This document shows positions 46,986 to 54,404 of a stretch of DNA of 64,000 bases, piece by piece (the first letter of the stretch is position 1; the number at the start of each line of letters is the position of its first letter). The notes under the pieces are model-generated. The model was not told where the DNA came from. It did no database searches and worked only from the letters and a program-made list of their open reading frames with translations. Source of the DNA: Streptomyces sp. BK340 (lineage in GTDB: Bacteria > Actinomycetota > Actinomycetes > Streptomycetales > Streptomycetaceae); NCBI RefSeq assembly GCF_007827595.1, contig NZ_VISR01000006.1, forward strand, positions 124,001-188,000, written 5' to 3'. Made by a program: the position numbers and the translations under genes.

Positions 46986-47157
46986 CGCGCTCGCGGGCCG
47001 CCGTGCGGCCCGTACTTCCTTCAGCGTCGTGAGTGCGTTTTCTGTCACACATCGGCGTGTCTCGAGTTAGTTGCATCTTCTACCGACCTGGACGCGAGCG
47101 GTTTCACGCCGTAACGTGCCTTTCGCGCCGACCGAAGACGGGCGTAAAGGGAGTGCG

Positions 47158-47820
47158 GTGCTGGGGGACGACGCGGAGCTGACCACCGCGGTGCGTGCGG
47201 CACAGGACGGGGATGAGACCGCGTTCCGTACGGTGTACCGCGCGGTGCACCCGAGGCTGCTCGGATACGTACGCACGCTGGTCGGCGACCCTGACGCCGA
47301 GGACGTGACGTCCGAGGCCTGGCTGCAGATAGCCAGGGACCTCGACCGGTTCAGCGGTGACGCGGACCGCTTCCGGGGCTGGGCCGCCCGTATCGCCCGC
47401 AACCGGGCCCTGGACCACATACGGATGCGCGGCCGCCGTCCCGCCATAGGCGGCGACGAGACGGAACTGACCGGCCGGGCCGCCGAGTCCGACACGGCCG
47501 GCGAGGCCATCGAGGCCCTGGCCACCGGCAGCACCCTCTCCCTCATCGCCCGGCTTCCGCAGGATCAGGCCGAGGCGGTGGTGCTGCGCGTGGTGGTCGG
47601 CCTGGACGCCAAGTCCGCGGCCGAGACCCTCGGCAAGCGCGCGGGCGCCGTACGTACCGCCGCGCACCGCGGTCTGAAGCGGCTCGCGGAGCTGCTCGGT
47701 GACGATCCGGAATCGGCGGGCGTGCTCGACGCGCTCCCTCCCCAGCGAGAACCGCGTCGTCGCGCGGTGACGTCCGCAACTGTGACGCATACGCGTGCGA
47801 GGACGCAGAAGGACATGTGA
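47158..47820 (+). CDS. ECF RNA polymerase sigma factor, copy 2
   Basis: ECF sigma factor of 220 aa paralogous to the gene at 45304. Matching blocks are ETAFRTVYRAVHPRLLGYVRTLVGDPDAEDVTSEAWLQIARDLDRF in region 2 and IARLPQDQAEAVVLRVVVGLDAKSAAETLGKRAGAVRTAAHRGLKRL in region 4. GTG 47158 has GGGAG 5 nt upstream. Its stop overlaps the partner's ATG (TGATG), giving tight coupling that copy 1 has lost. Confidence 0.92.
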   Translation: MLGDDAELTTAVRAAQDGDETAFRTVYRAVHPRLLGYVRTLVGDPDAEDVTSEAWLQIARDLDRFSGDADRFRGWAARIARNRALDHIRMRGRRPAIGGDETELTGRAAESDTAGEAIEALATGSTLSLIARLPQDQAEAVVLRVVVGLDAKSAAETLGKRAGAVRTAAHRGLKRLAELLGDDPESAGVLDALPPQREPRRRAVTSATVTHTRARTQKDM

Positions 47821-48917
47821 TGGCCGACGAGCACAACAAGTGGCTTACCCGTGATACGGCGGAACGTCTGCTGCGCGGTGAGTCGCTGGAAGCCGTCGAC
47901 GCCTCCTCATCCGAACAGGCCGAACGGCTTGCGAAGGCGCTGGGCGCACTCTCCGCCGAGGTGACTCCCGCGGCCGGTGAACTCCCGGGCGAACAGGGTG
48001 CGTTGGCCGCGTTCCGCAAGGCCCGCGAGGCGGCCGAGGCCGAACGGACCGCCGCCGCGCTCGGTGACGGCACCCCCGCCGGGCGCTCCGGCCGGCCCGC
48101 GAGCGTCACCGACGCGGGCCTGGTCCGCATCGGCTCCCCGACCCGTACCGGAATCCGCGCCCGTCGCCCGCGCTGGGCCCGCCCGGTGCGCTTTGCACTC
48201 GCAGCGGCGGTGGCCGCTGGCACGCTCGGCGGGGTCGCCATGGCCGCCGGCAGCGGCGTGCTGCCGATCCCGTTCCACGACGATCACCCGGATCCCGCCT
48301 CCTCCGTCTCCGCCGCCCAGAGCCCCGGGCAGCCGCACACCTCGCCCACGCCGCAGTCCCCCGAGGGCATCCGCCCGAGCACGGACGCTCCCGACGGCGG
48401 TACGAGCGGGACCCTCGCCCCCTCCGGCGGGGCCACCCACCAGGGCACGCACCCGGGTGCCACGCCCGGTTCGGGTGAGGCCTCCGGGGCCCCCGGCACC
48501 TGGTGGCAGGTCGCCGACGCGGCCTGCCGCGACCTGAGGGACGGCAAGGAGCTGGGTTCCGACCGCAGGCGGGTCCTGGAGGGCCTGGCGGGCGGCTCCT
48601 CGCGGGTGACCACGTACTGCAAGTCCGTCCTGGCAGGTCAGTACAGCTCCGGCGGTACGGGCAGGGGCACCGGCGACGACGAGGGCGGCAAGGGCCACGG
48701 GGACGACGGCGACGGCAAGGGCGACGGCAAGGGTGACGGCGACGGGAACGGCCAGGGCGGTGACGGCGACGGTCACCAGGGCCGGGGCCATGGCCACCGC
48801 CACGACCGCCGGGGCGGCGCAGCCAGCCCCGCACCCTCGGTCTTCGTGCCCCTCGGCCCGGGCCGGAAGGCCGCCGGACCGGTGCCCTCGCCGAGCCCGT
48901 CGTACACCGCGCTCTGA
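47820..48917 (+). CDS. Membrane partner of ECF sigma factor, copy 2
   Basis: Single-pass membrane protein of 365 aa. The N-terminal region starts KWLTRDTAERLLRGESLEAVD and is a probable sigma-binding part. A membrane helix follows (VRFALAAAVAAGTLGGVAMAA, about 124-144), then a Pro/Ser/Thr linker, a two-cysteine domain (WWQVADAACRDLRDGKELG...GGSSRVTTYCKSVLA) matching copy 1, and a low-complexity Gly/Asp/Lys/His tail. ATG 47820 with GAAGGA 4 nt upstream. An anti-sigma role is inferred, not shown. Confidence 0.82.
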   Translation: MADEHNKWLTRDTAERLLRGESLEAVDASSSEQAERLAKALGALSAEVTPAAGELPGEQGALAAFRKAREAAEAERTAAALGDGTPAGRSGRPASVTDAGLVRIGSPTRTGIRARRPRWARPVRFALAAAVAAGTLGGVAMAAGSGVLPIPFHDDHPDPASSVSAAQSPGQPHTSPTPQSPEGIRPSTDAPDGGTSGTLAPSGGATHQGTHPGATPGSGEASGAPGTWWQVADAACRDLRDGKELGSDRRRVLEGLAGGSSRVTTYCKSVLAGQYSSGGTGRGTGDDEGGKGHGDDGDGKGDGKGDGDGNGQGGDGDGHQGRGHGHRHDRRGGAASPAPSVFVPLGPGRKAAGPVPSPSPSYTAL

Positions 48918-49087
48918 GTTCTGTTGGCGCTCATCACGCCTGTGACCTGCGGTTTTGTAAGCCGCGAAAATTTTTCCGCGAGGGGTGTGACGTTTCCGGA
49001 CCCCGCGACGCAGTAATGAGTGAGCCGACTGGTCATCGGCCGTAGCACTGAGCCGGGGTTCCCCCCGTACCCGCGGCTCGTGCACCT

Positions 49088-49126
49088 GGCGCGGGCGGGA
49101 CACGTTCCCCCGGTCCCGCCCGCGCC
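49088..49126. terminator. Bidirectional terminator between convergent genes
   Basis: GGCGCGGGCGGGAC (49088-49101) and GTCCCGCCCGCGCC (49113-49126) are perfect 14-bp arms with an 11-nt loop. It lies 8 bp from the L,D-transpeptidase stop and can serve both that gene and the sigma module. Confidence 0.8.
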
Positions 49127-49133
49127 CCGCTTC

Positions 49134-49955
49134 TCACCAGGACACGACGACCTTGTCGCCGATCCTCACCCGCGCGAACAGCCGCGCGATCGCCGCCTCG
49201 TCCCGCACGTTGACGCATCCGTGCGAACCGCCCGCGTAGCCGCGCGCCGCGAAGTCGTAGGAGTAGTGCACCGCCTGGCCGCCGCTGAAGAACATCGCGT
49301 ACGGCATCGGGGAGTGGTAGAGGGTCGACACGTGGTGCCGTGACTTCCAGAAGACGCGGAACTCACCCTCGCGGGTGGGGGTGTACTGGCTGCCGAAGCG
49401 GACGGACACCGTCTCGACCGTGCGCCCGTCGACCATCCAGCGCAGCGTCCGGCTGGTCTTGCTGACGCACAGCACCCGGCCGGTCAGACAGCGCGGATCG
49501 GGCGCGGCGGCGGGCTGACCGCCCATCAGGTACAGCTCCCAGCGGCCCGGCCGGTGCGTCATGGCCAGCAGCCGCTGCCAGGTGACGGTGTCCAGCTCCC
49601 CGGTCCGCGGCAGCCCGCGCCTGCCCTGGAAGCCCCGGACGGCCTGCTCGGTCAGATCGTCGTACGTCCCCGTCGGCCCGTCGAACAGCCACTCGACCTG
49701 GCGGAGCCGGGCCTGCAGCTCGCGCACGCCGGGGCCGCTGTCCCCGCGCGACCACAGGACCCGGGGCGCGGGCCCCGCAGCGGGGGTGCTCTGGGCCGTC
49801 CGGGTGGGTTCCGGGGCGGAGCTGGAGGGCAGCTGGAACTGCACCGGCAGGCGGTGCTTGCCGTCGGCGTCCGTGGGCTGCACGGTGCAGCCGCAGAGCG
49901 CGGCGAGGGCGGCGGCCGAGACGAGTAGGACGGCTGGTCTCCCCGGGATCGTCAT
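49134..49955 (-). CDS. L,D-transpeptidase lipoprotein with peptidoglycan-binding domain
   Basis: Cell-wall enzyme of 273 aa forming 3-3 cross-links or attaching proteins to peptidoglycan. Signal peptide with lipobox AALCGC (cysteine near residue 21), a PGBD_1 helical domain (SGPGVRELQARLRQVEWLFDGPTGTYDDLTEQAVRGFQGRRGL), and a YkuD catalytic domain ending in HYSYDFAARGYAGGSHGCVNVRDEAA with the catalytic cysteine near residue 246. ATG 49955 is placed at the start of the signal peptide. It is divergent from the acyl-CoA mutase gene. Confidence 0.93.
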   Translation of the reverse strand: MTIPGRPAVLLVSAAALAALCGCTVQPTDADGKHRLPVQFQLPSSSAPEPTRTAQSTPAAGPAPRVLWSRGDSGPGVRELQARLRQVEWLFDGPTGTYDDLTEQAVRGFQGRRGLPRTGELDTVTWQRLLAMTHRPGRWELYLMGGQPAAAPDPRCLTGRVLCVSKTSRTLRWMVDGRTVETVSVRFGSQYTPTREGEFRVFWKSRHHVSTLYHSPMPYAMFFSGGQAVHYSYDFAARGYAGGSHGCVNVRDEAAIARLFARVRIGDKVVVSW

Positions 49956-50035
49956 GCCAGGGATGTTTCCCCGCGTGACCGCCGCCGAACTACGGGGCAT
50001 GGTGAGGAGGGACAAACCGTACTGCGGAGGCATCC

Positions 50036-51616
50036 ATGGCGCGTGAGTCGGAGTCGGGGCTGCCGATCGAGCCGGTCTACCGGCCGGCGGACCTCACCGG
50101 GTGGGACCCGGCCGGGAAGCTGGGCGAACCGGGGGCGTACCCGTACACCCGCGGGGTGTACCCGACCATGTACACCGGCCGCCCCTGGACCATGCGCCAG
50201 TACGCCGGGTTCGGCACGGCGGTGGAGTCCAACGCCCGCTACCGGCAGCTGATCGCGCACGGCACCACCGGGCTGTCCGTCGCCTTCGACCTGCCCACCC
50301 AGATGGGCCACGACTCCGACGCGCCCCTCGCGCACGGCGAGGTGGGCAAGGTGGGCGTGGCGATCGACTCGATCGAGGACATGCGGGTGCTGTTCGACGG
50401 CATCCCGCTGGACCAGGTCTCGACGTCGATGACGATCAACGCCCCGGCGGCCCTGCTGCTCCTGCTCTACCAGCTGGTGGCCGAGGAGCAGGGCGTCCCG
50501 GCGGACCGGCTGACCGGCACCATCCAGAACGACGTCCTGAAGGAGTACATCGCCCGCGGAACGTACATCTTCCCGCCGAAGCCCTCCCTCCGCCTGACCG
50601 CCGACATCTTCAAGTACTGCACGGCCGAGATCCCGAAGTGGAACACCATCTCGATCTCCGGCTACCACATGGCCGAGGCGGGCGCGTCCCCCGCGCAGGA
50701 GATCGCCTTCACTCTCGCCGACGGCATCGAGTACGTCCGCACGGCGGTCGCGGCCGGTATGGACGTGGACGACTTCGCACCCCGCCTGTCCTTCTTCTTC
50801 GTGGCCCGTACGACGCTGCTGGAGGAGATCGCCAAGTTCCGCGCGGCGCGCAGGATCTGGGCCCGGGTGATGAAGGAGGACTTCGGCGCGCGGAACCCGA
50901 AGTCGTGGATGCTGCGGTTCCACACCCAGACGGCCGGGGTCCAGCTGACGGCCCAGCAGCCGGAGGTGAACCTGGTGCGGGTGGCGGTGCAGGCCCTCGG
51001 GGCCGTGCTCGGCGGCACCCAGTCGCTCCACACCAACTCCTTCGACGAGGCCATCGCCCTTCCGACGGACAAGAGCGCACGTCTCGCGCTGCGCACCCAG
51101 CAGGTCCTGGCGTACGAGACGGACGTACCGGCGACGGTGGACCCGTTCGCGGGCTCCTACGCGGTGGAGAAGCTGACCGACGACGTCGAGACGGCCGCGC
51201 TGGACCTGATGCGGAGGGTCGAGGACCTCGGCGGCGCGGAGGCGGCGATCGAGCACGGATTCCAGAAGGCCGAGATCGAACGCAACGCGTACCGCATCGC
51301 CCAGGAGACGGACTCCGGCGAGCGGGTGGTCGTGGGCGTCAACCGCTTCCAGCTGGACGAGGAGGAGCCGTACGAGCCCCTGCGCGTGGATCCGGCCATC
51401 GAGGCGCGCCAGCGGGAACGCCTGGGCGTGCTGCGCTCCGAGCGGGACCAGGGAGCGGTGGACTCGGCCCTGGCCGCGCTGAAGAAGGCGGCCGGGGGCG
51501 AGGAGAACGTGCTGTACCCGATGAAGGAGGCGCTGCGCGGGCGGGCGACGGTGGGGGAGGTGTGCAACGCGCTGCGGGAGGTGTGGGGGAGTCACGTGCC
51601 CTCGGACGCGTTCTGA
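50036..51616 (+). CDS. B12-dependent acyl-CoA mutase, large subunit
   Basis: Substrate-binding barrel of a methylmalonyl-CoA/isobutyryl-CoA mutase, 526 aa. Family motifs are [64 protein letters not shown] and [12 protein letters not shown]. The tyrosine of TMYTGRPW and the arginine of PSLRL correspond to residues that read the methylmalonyl carboxylate. The cobalamin-binding domain is absent, so a separate small subunit is needed and none is in the window. ATG follows GGAGGC. Exact substrate stays open. Confidence 0.9.
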   Translation: MARESESGLPIEPVYRPADLTGWDPAGKLGEPGAYPYTRGVYPTMYTGRPWTMRQYAGFGTAVESNARYRQLIAHGTTGLSVAFDLPTQMGHDSDAPLAHGEVGKVGVAIDSIEDMRVLFDGIPLDQVSTSMTINAPAALLLLLYQLVAEEQGVPADRLTGTIQNDVLKEYIARGTYIFPPKPSLRLTADIFKYCTAEIPKWNTISISGYHMAEAGASPAQEIAFTLADGIEYVRTAVAAGMDVDDFAPRLSFFFVARTTLLEEIAKFRAARRIWARVMKEDFGARNPKSWMLRFHTQTAGVQLTAQQPEVNLVRVAVQALGAVLGGTQSLHTNSFDEAIALPTDKSARLALRTQQVLAYETDVPATVDPFAGSYAVEKLTDDVETAALDLMRRVEDLGGAEAAIEHGFQKAEIERNAYRIAQETDSGERVVVGVNRFQLDEEEPYEPLRVDPAIEARQRERLGVLRSERDQGAVDSALAALKKAAGGEENVLYPMKEALRGRATVGEVCNALREVWGSHVPSDAF

Positions 51617-51664
51617 GCGCCCGCACCGGATCCGATGTCGTGGCCCCGTGCGACACTCCCTCTC

Positions 51665-52309
51665 ATGTTCGGCGTCATCGACCTCCCCACCTATCTGGCC
51701 GGCCTCGCCCTGATCGTCCTGCTGCCCGGCCCCAACTCCCTGTACGTGCTCTCCGTGGCCGCCCGGCGCGGTGTGCGCTCCGGCTACACCGCCGCCGCCG
51801 GCGTCTGGTGCGGGGACACCGTGCTGATGACGCTGTCCGCCGCCGGAGTCGCCTCGCTGCTCCAGGGGAACGCCGTGCTGTTCGGCATCGTGAAGTACGC
51901 CGGTGCCGGATATCTGACCTGGCTCGCGTTCGGGATGCTGCGGTCCGCGTGGGCGATGTGGCGCGGCCGGCGGGAGCAGGCCGTCGAGGAGGCCGCGCCG
52001 GTCGCGCCGGCCGAGGAGCGGCCCTTCCGCCGGGCCCTGGTCGTCAGCCTCTTCAACCCCAAGGCGATCCTGTTCTTCGTCGCCTTCTTCGTGCAGTTCG
52101 TGTCAGAATCCAACCCGGTCGTGGGCTTCGTGACTCTGGGCGTACTCGCCCAGTTTGCAAGCGTGTTGTACCTGTCTGCGCTCATCTTCGGCGGGTCTCG
52201 TCTGGCTGCTGCGTTCCGTCGTCGGAGGAGGCTCAGCGCAGGGGCTACCTCGGCCGCCGGAGTGCTCTTCCTCGGCTTCGCCGTCAAGCTGTCTTTGGCA
52301 AGCGTGTAG
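51665..52309 (+). CDS. LysE-family amino acid exporter
   Basis: Exporter of 214 aa with six hydrophobic segments; the family signature is LIVLLPGPNSLYVLSVAARRGVRSGYTAAAGVWCGD near residue 17, followed by YAGAGYLTWLAFGMLRS and RALVVSLFNPKAILFFVAFFVQF. It is nearest to the LeuE/RhtB branch. ATG 51665 has CCCTCTC upstream and no good ribosome-binding site, but aligns with the family start. It marks the end of the conserved region before the accessory island. Confidence 0.9.
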   Translation: MFGVIDLPTYLAGLALIVLLPGPNSLYVLSVAARRGVRSGYTAAAGVWCGDTVLMTLSAAGVASLLQGNAVLFGIVKYAGAGYLTWLAFGMLRSAWAMWRGRREQAVEEAAPVAPAEERPFRRALVVSLFNPKAILFFVAFFVQFVSESNPVVGFVTLGVLAQFASVLYLSALIFGGSRLAAAFRRRRRLSAGATSAAGVLFLGFAVKLSLASV

Positions 52310-52318
52310 GGGGCTGGC

Positions 52319-52520
52319 ATGGCTCACCTTGAGGATGCTGCGGCCGTGTTCGCCTGCATGAGCCCCCCAGGAGCAGCAGCGGGCACTAGGAGCCCTGGGC
52401 TTGCCTGAGAGGCTCCAGAAGGAGCCCAAGGAGCCTGCCGTCACCCCGTTCGCGGCTCTGGGCAGTAGGCCGAGTAGGCGGAAGCGGCAGCCGATCACCG
52501 TGACGGTGCTCAGAGGGTGA
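52319..52520 (+). pseudogene. Frameshifted C-terminal relic, perhaps helicase-associated protein
   Basis: Two frames join at a CCCCCC run (52363-52368): first AHLEDAAAVFACMSP, then EQQRALGALGLPERLQKEPK...RKRQPITVTVLRG up to the TGA at 52520. The joined text resembles the tail of Streptomyces proteins with helicase-associated repeats (LSxEQQxxLxxLGL). The rest of that gene is missing. The assignment is tentative. Confidence 0.35.
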
Positions 52521-52640
52521 TACCGGCCCGCTTGGCCAACTTGGTCGGCCGCTCGTTACTTCGTTTGTGCTTGGACACGAGTACTCGGATCAGTTCCATG
52601 CTCGTTGGGCGGACCGCTGCCATCTCGGGAGCGACTCCCG

Positions 52641-52667
52641 CCCCCACCCGCGCAAGGTGGGGGCTTT
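52641..52667. terminator. Intrinsic terminator
   Basis: CCCCCAC (52641-52647) and GTGGGGG (52657-52663) form a strong stem followed by CTTT. It terminates plus-strand transcription before the convergent island cluster; no intact gene precedes it closely. Confidence 0.65.
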
Positions 52668-52691
52668 CGTCATGCGCGGGGCCGTCCCACG

Positions 52692-53192
52692 TTACGCGAG
52701 CGGGCACGTGAGGTCGGGGTGGTGACGGTTCGGGCAGCACACCAGGTTGAGCGAGACGATATTGCCCGGCCGGTTGTAGTACACCCAGCTCACGTCCACG
52801 CCGACCGGCAGGACATCCAGCACGTATTCGCGTCTCGTGTCCAGGCTCGCGTACGCCTGACGGCCGTCCTCGCGCTGCATCGGGGGGGTGTCAAGAAGGT
52901 GCTTGACCATCCAGTCGAGAGCCGCTGTGGCGTCCGTCCAGGTGCGCTCATGGGCCGCCTGGTTCCGCTTCATCAGCCAGTGCCCGGACATCATGGGCGG
53001 CAGGTTCGAGGTCGGGAACTCGGCCATCACTTCGCGGTACCGCTGAAGGATGCGGATGGCCGCCTTGTCCTCGTCCGAGGCGGGAGGAGCAGGGGGGTCA
53101 GGATGCGGAGGCCGCCGGTCGCCTTCCCGGTGGTAGCTGTCGGGCGATCCGATCCACGGGCCGTAGCCGTGGAAGTGTCCTGTCCAGCTCAT
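52692..53192 (-). CDS. Uncharacterised island protein
   Basis: Protein of 166 aa with no family recognised. It starts SWTGHFHGYGPWIGSPDSYH, contains a Pro-rich stretch (RPPHPDPPAPP), a helical middle (KAAIRILQRYREVMAEFP, ATAALDWMVKHLL) and a C-terminal part with paired cysteines (LNLVCCPNRHHPDLTCPLA) that could bind metal. ATG 53192 has GGAAGG 5 nt upstream. It lies 78 bp after the DUF397-like gene on the same strand and probably belongs to that cluster. Confidence 0.72.
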   Translation of the reverse strand: MSWTGHFHGYGPWIGSPDSYHREGDRRPPHPDPPAPPASDEDKAAIRILQRYREVMAEFPTSNLPPMMSGHWLMKRNQAAHERTWTDATAALDWMVKHLLDTPPMQREDGRQAYASLDTRREYVLDVLPVGVDVSWVYYNRPGNIVSLNLVCCPNRHHPDLTCPLA

Positions 53193-53270
53193 GCGCGCCT
53201 TCCAAGAGGGGAGGGCGGGCCGCCCTGATGCGCGTAGGACGACCCGCCGGGGATGAGAGGTGTAACAGGG

Positions 53271-53501
53271 TCAGGCGGTGAGGCCGCGGTTCTTCACCCA
53301 GCCGAGGGCGAAGTCGTCGAGCTCGGCTGCGGTGAACCGCAGCTCCTTGCCGGCGCCCTCGGGCTTGGAGTCGCGGACCACGTACGAGTCGGCGGCGCCG
53401 GGGATCGCGGCGAAGTCGACGCAGCCCTCGGTGCAGGGGCCTCCGCAGAAGTTCGTCGTCTCGACGCCGTCCGCCGGCAGGGTGTAGAGGTTGCCGTCCA
53501 T
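53271..53501 (-). CDS. DUF397-like small protein
   Basis: Protein of 76 aa. The last half, SYVVRDSKPEGAGKELRFTAAELDDFALGWVKN, matches DUF397 (VRDSKxPxGPxLxFxxxxWxxF). The preceding DUF397 cysteine segment is expanded to NFCGGPCTEGCVDFAA with three cysteines. DUF397 proteins partner XRE regulators in Streptomyces (the WhiJ/AbaA-type sets) and modulate them, probably by direct binding. ATG 53501 has AGGAAGGA 7 nt upstream. The XRE candidate is the divergent gene at 54405. Confidence 0.82.
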   Translation of the reverse strand: MDGNLYTLPADGVETTNFCGGPCTEGCVDFAAIPGAADSYVVRDSKPEGAGKELRFTAAELDDFALGWVKNRGLTA

Positions 53502-53674
53502 CGGGTAGTCCTTCCTGGTGCAACGTTGCGGAGATGCGGTCTCCGCGCCGTAGTGCACTTGCCGACCACCCCGGCCCGGCCTTCCTGTTCCTGGCCGGGG
53601 TGGGCGCTTGGCTCCGCCCCCGAGGGGCGTTGGCCGTGGGGGAACGACCGGGGAGTCACCTCGGGGACGGATGT

Positions 53675-53728
53675 TCAGGTGGCCAGTTGCCAGTAGGCCG
53701 CCATGATCGACACGGACGCCGCGATCAT
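53675..53728 (-). CDS. 17-aa hydrophobic microprotein
   Basis: MIAASVSIMAAYWQLAT. The ATG overlaps the stop of the 47-aa gene (ATGA, 53728-53725). Sixteen of 17 codons end in G or C, as expected for translated Streptomyces DNA, and the peptide is almost wholly hydrophobic. It could be a membrane micropeptide or a short coupling ORF. Small size keeps the call tentative. Confidence 0.45.
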   Translation of the reverse strand: MIAASVSIMAAYWQLAT

Positions 53729-53868
53729 GAGCCCTTGGAGAAGCCATTGGCGCCGGCCGAGCGGGCGCTTGTGCTTCCCTCTGGACCGGCGAGGATTCCG
53801 ATCGCGAGAGCGGCCATGAGTCCGAGCAGGGCGATCACGTAAATCACCTGCTGTGCCTTGGGGCTCAC
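53725..53868 (-). CDS. 47-aa single-helix membrane microprotein
   Basis: Begins SPKAQQVIYVIALLGLMAAL and continues AIGILAGPEG, giving one membrane helix (residues 8-28) and a short Ser/Gly/Ala tail. GTG 53868 overlaps the upstream stop (GTGA, 53868-53865) and its own stop overlaps the 17-aa ORF. About three quarters of codons end in G/C, whereas the competing frame of 66 codons is poor and holds a TTA. Role unknown. Confidence 0.65.
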   Translation of the reverse strand: MSPKAQQVIYVIALLGLMAALAIGILAGPEGSTSARSAGANGFSKGS

Positions 53869-54242
53869 GCTGCACCCGCCCCGCTCCTCTGGGTGTAGAT
53901 CCACAGCAGTCGGTGCGTCAGGTCGGCGACCTCGCGCATGAAGAAGTAGGCCGTGAAGGTCGGGGCCTCCGCGCTGGGGCGGTTCTTCAGGTCGAGCAGC
54001 GAGTACGCCTTGCGGAATTGCTGCATGACCAGCTCGTCGTCGTCGGCGCCCAGTTCCTCACCGAGGAGCAATTGCAGGTGCCCGATCAAGGCCGGTGTCC
54101 TGGCGTCGATGTCGGCGCGGGTCGAGGTGCCGAGCCTCGCCGAGAGGGCGGCGTCGGTGCTGTCCTGGATCAGCTCGACGTCGATCGGTACGCCGTCCTC
54201 GGTCGACGCTGTCACTTCGAATCTGCTCGTCTCGGTCTTCAC
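53865..54242 (-). CDS. Uncharacterised protein, first gene of the island cluster
   Basis: Soluble helical protein of 125 aa, no family recognised. It begins KTETSRFEVTASTEDGVPIDVELI (a beta-rich start), then DARTPALIGHLQLLLGEELGADDDELVMQQFRKAYSLLDLKN and ends FTAYFFMREVADLTHRLLWIYTQ. GTG 54242 has GAGGG 8 nt upstream. It heads the minus-strand cluster and faces the XRE regulator across 162 bp containing TGGGACA repeats, so it is likely a regulated target. Confidence 0.75.
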   Translation of the reverse strand: MKTETSRFEVTASTEDGVPIDVELIQDSTDAALSARLGTSTRADIDARTPALIGHLQLLLGEELGADDDELVMQQFRKAYSLLDLKNRPSAEAPTFTAYFFMREVADLTHRLLWIYTQRSGAGAA

Positions 54243-54336
54243 GGCGTGTCCCTCGCTGGCTGACGGCGGTTTCACCGGATGGAGACCAGCGTTCCGCGCG
54301 AAAGGCGTGCGGACCACGGCGTTCATGGGCCAGTGT

Positions 54337-54361
54337 TGGGACATCTCTGGGACATGGGACA
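54337..54361. promoter_or_regulatory. Three TGGGACA repeats in the divergent promoter
   Basis: TGGGACA occurs at 54337-54343, 54348-54354 and 54355-54361 (spacings 11 and 7 bp) between the 125-aa gene and the XRE regulator. The layout suggests a multi-site operator for that regulator. Confidence 0.6.
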
Positions 54362-54404
54362 GGCGGCATGTTGGGCACGGCGAGATCCCGGGAAGGGGGC
54401 CTGC

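Noticed and set aside
52520..52640. Possible tRNA before the strong terminator
   Set aside because: No T-loop GGTTCGAATCC-type sequence or cloverleaf ends could be found, so no attachment-site tRNA is called.
53271..53501. RiPP precursor reading of the CGGPCTEGC-containing peptide
   Set aside because: The C-terminal half matches DUF397 and no lanthionine, radical-SAM or YcaO enzyme is nearby.
53675..53875. 66-codon frame overlapping the 47-aa gene
   Set aside because: Poor third-position GC and a TTA codon in its first half, while the alternative frame has coding-like bias and a GTGA overlap. Only its last 17 codons look coding, as a separate ORF.
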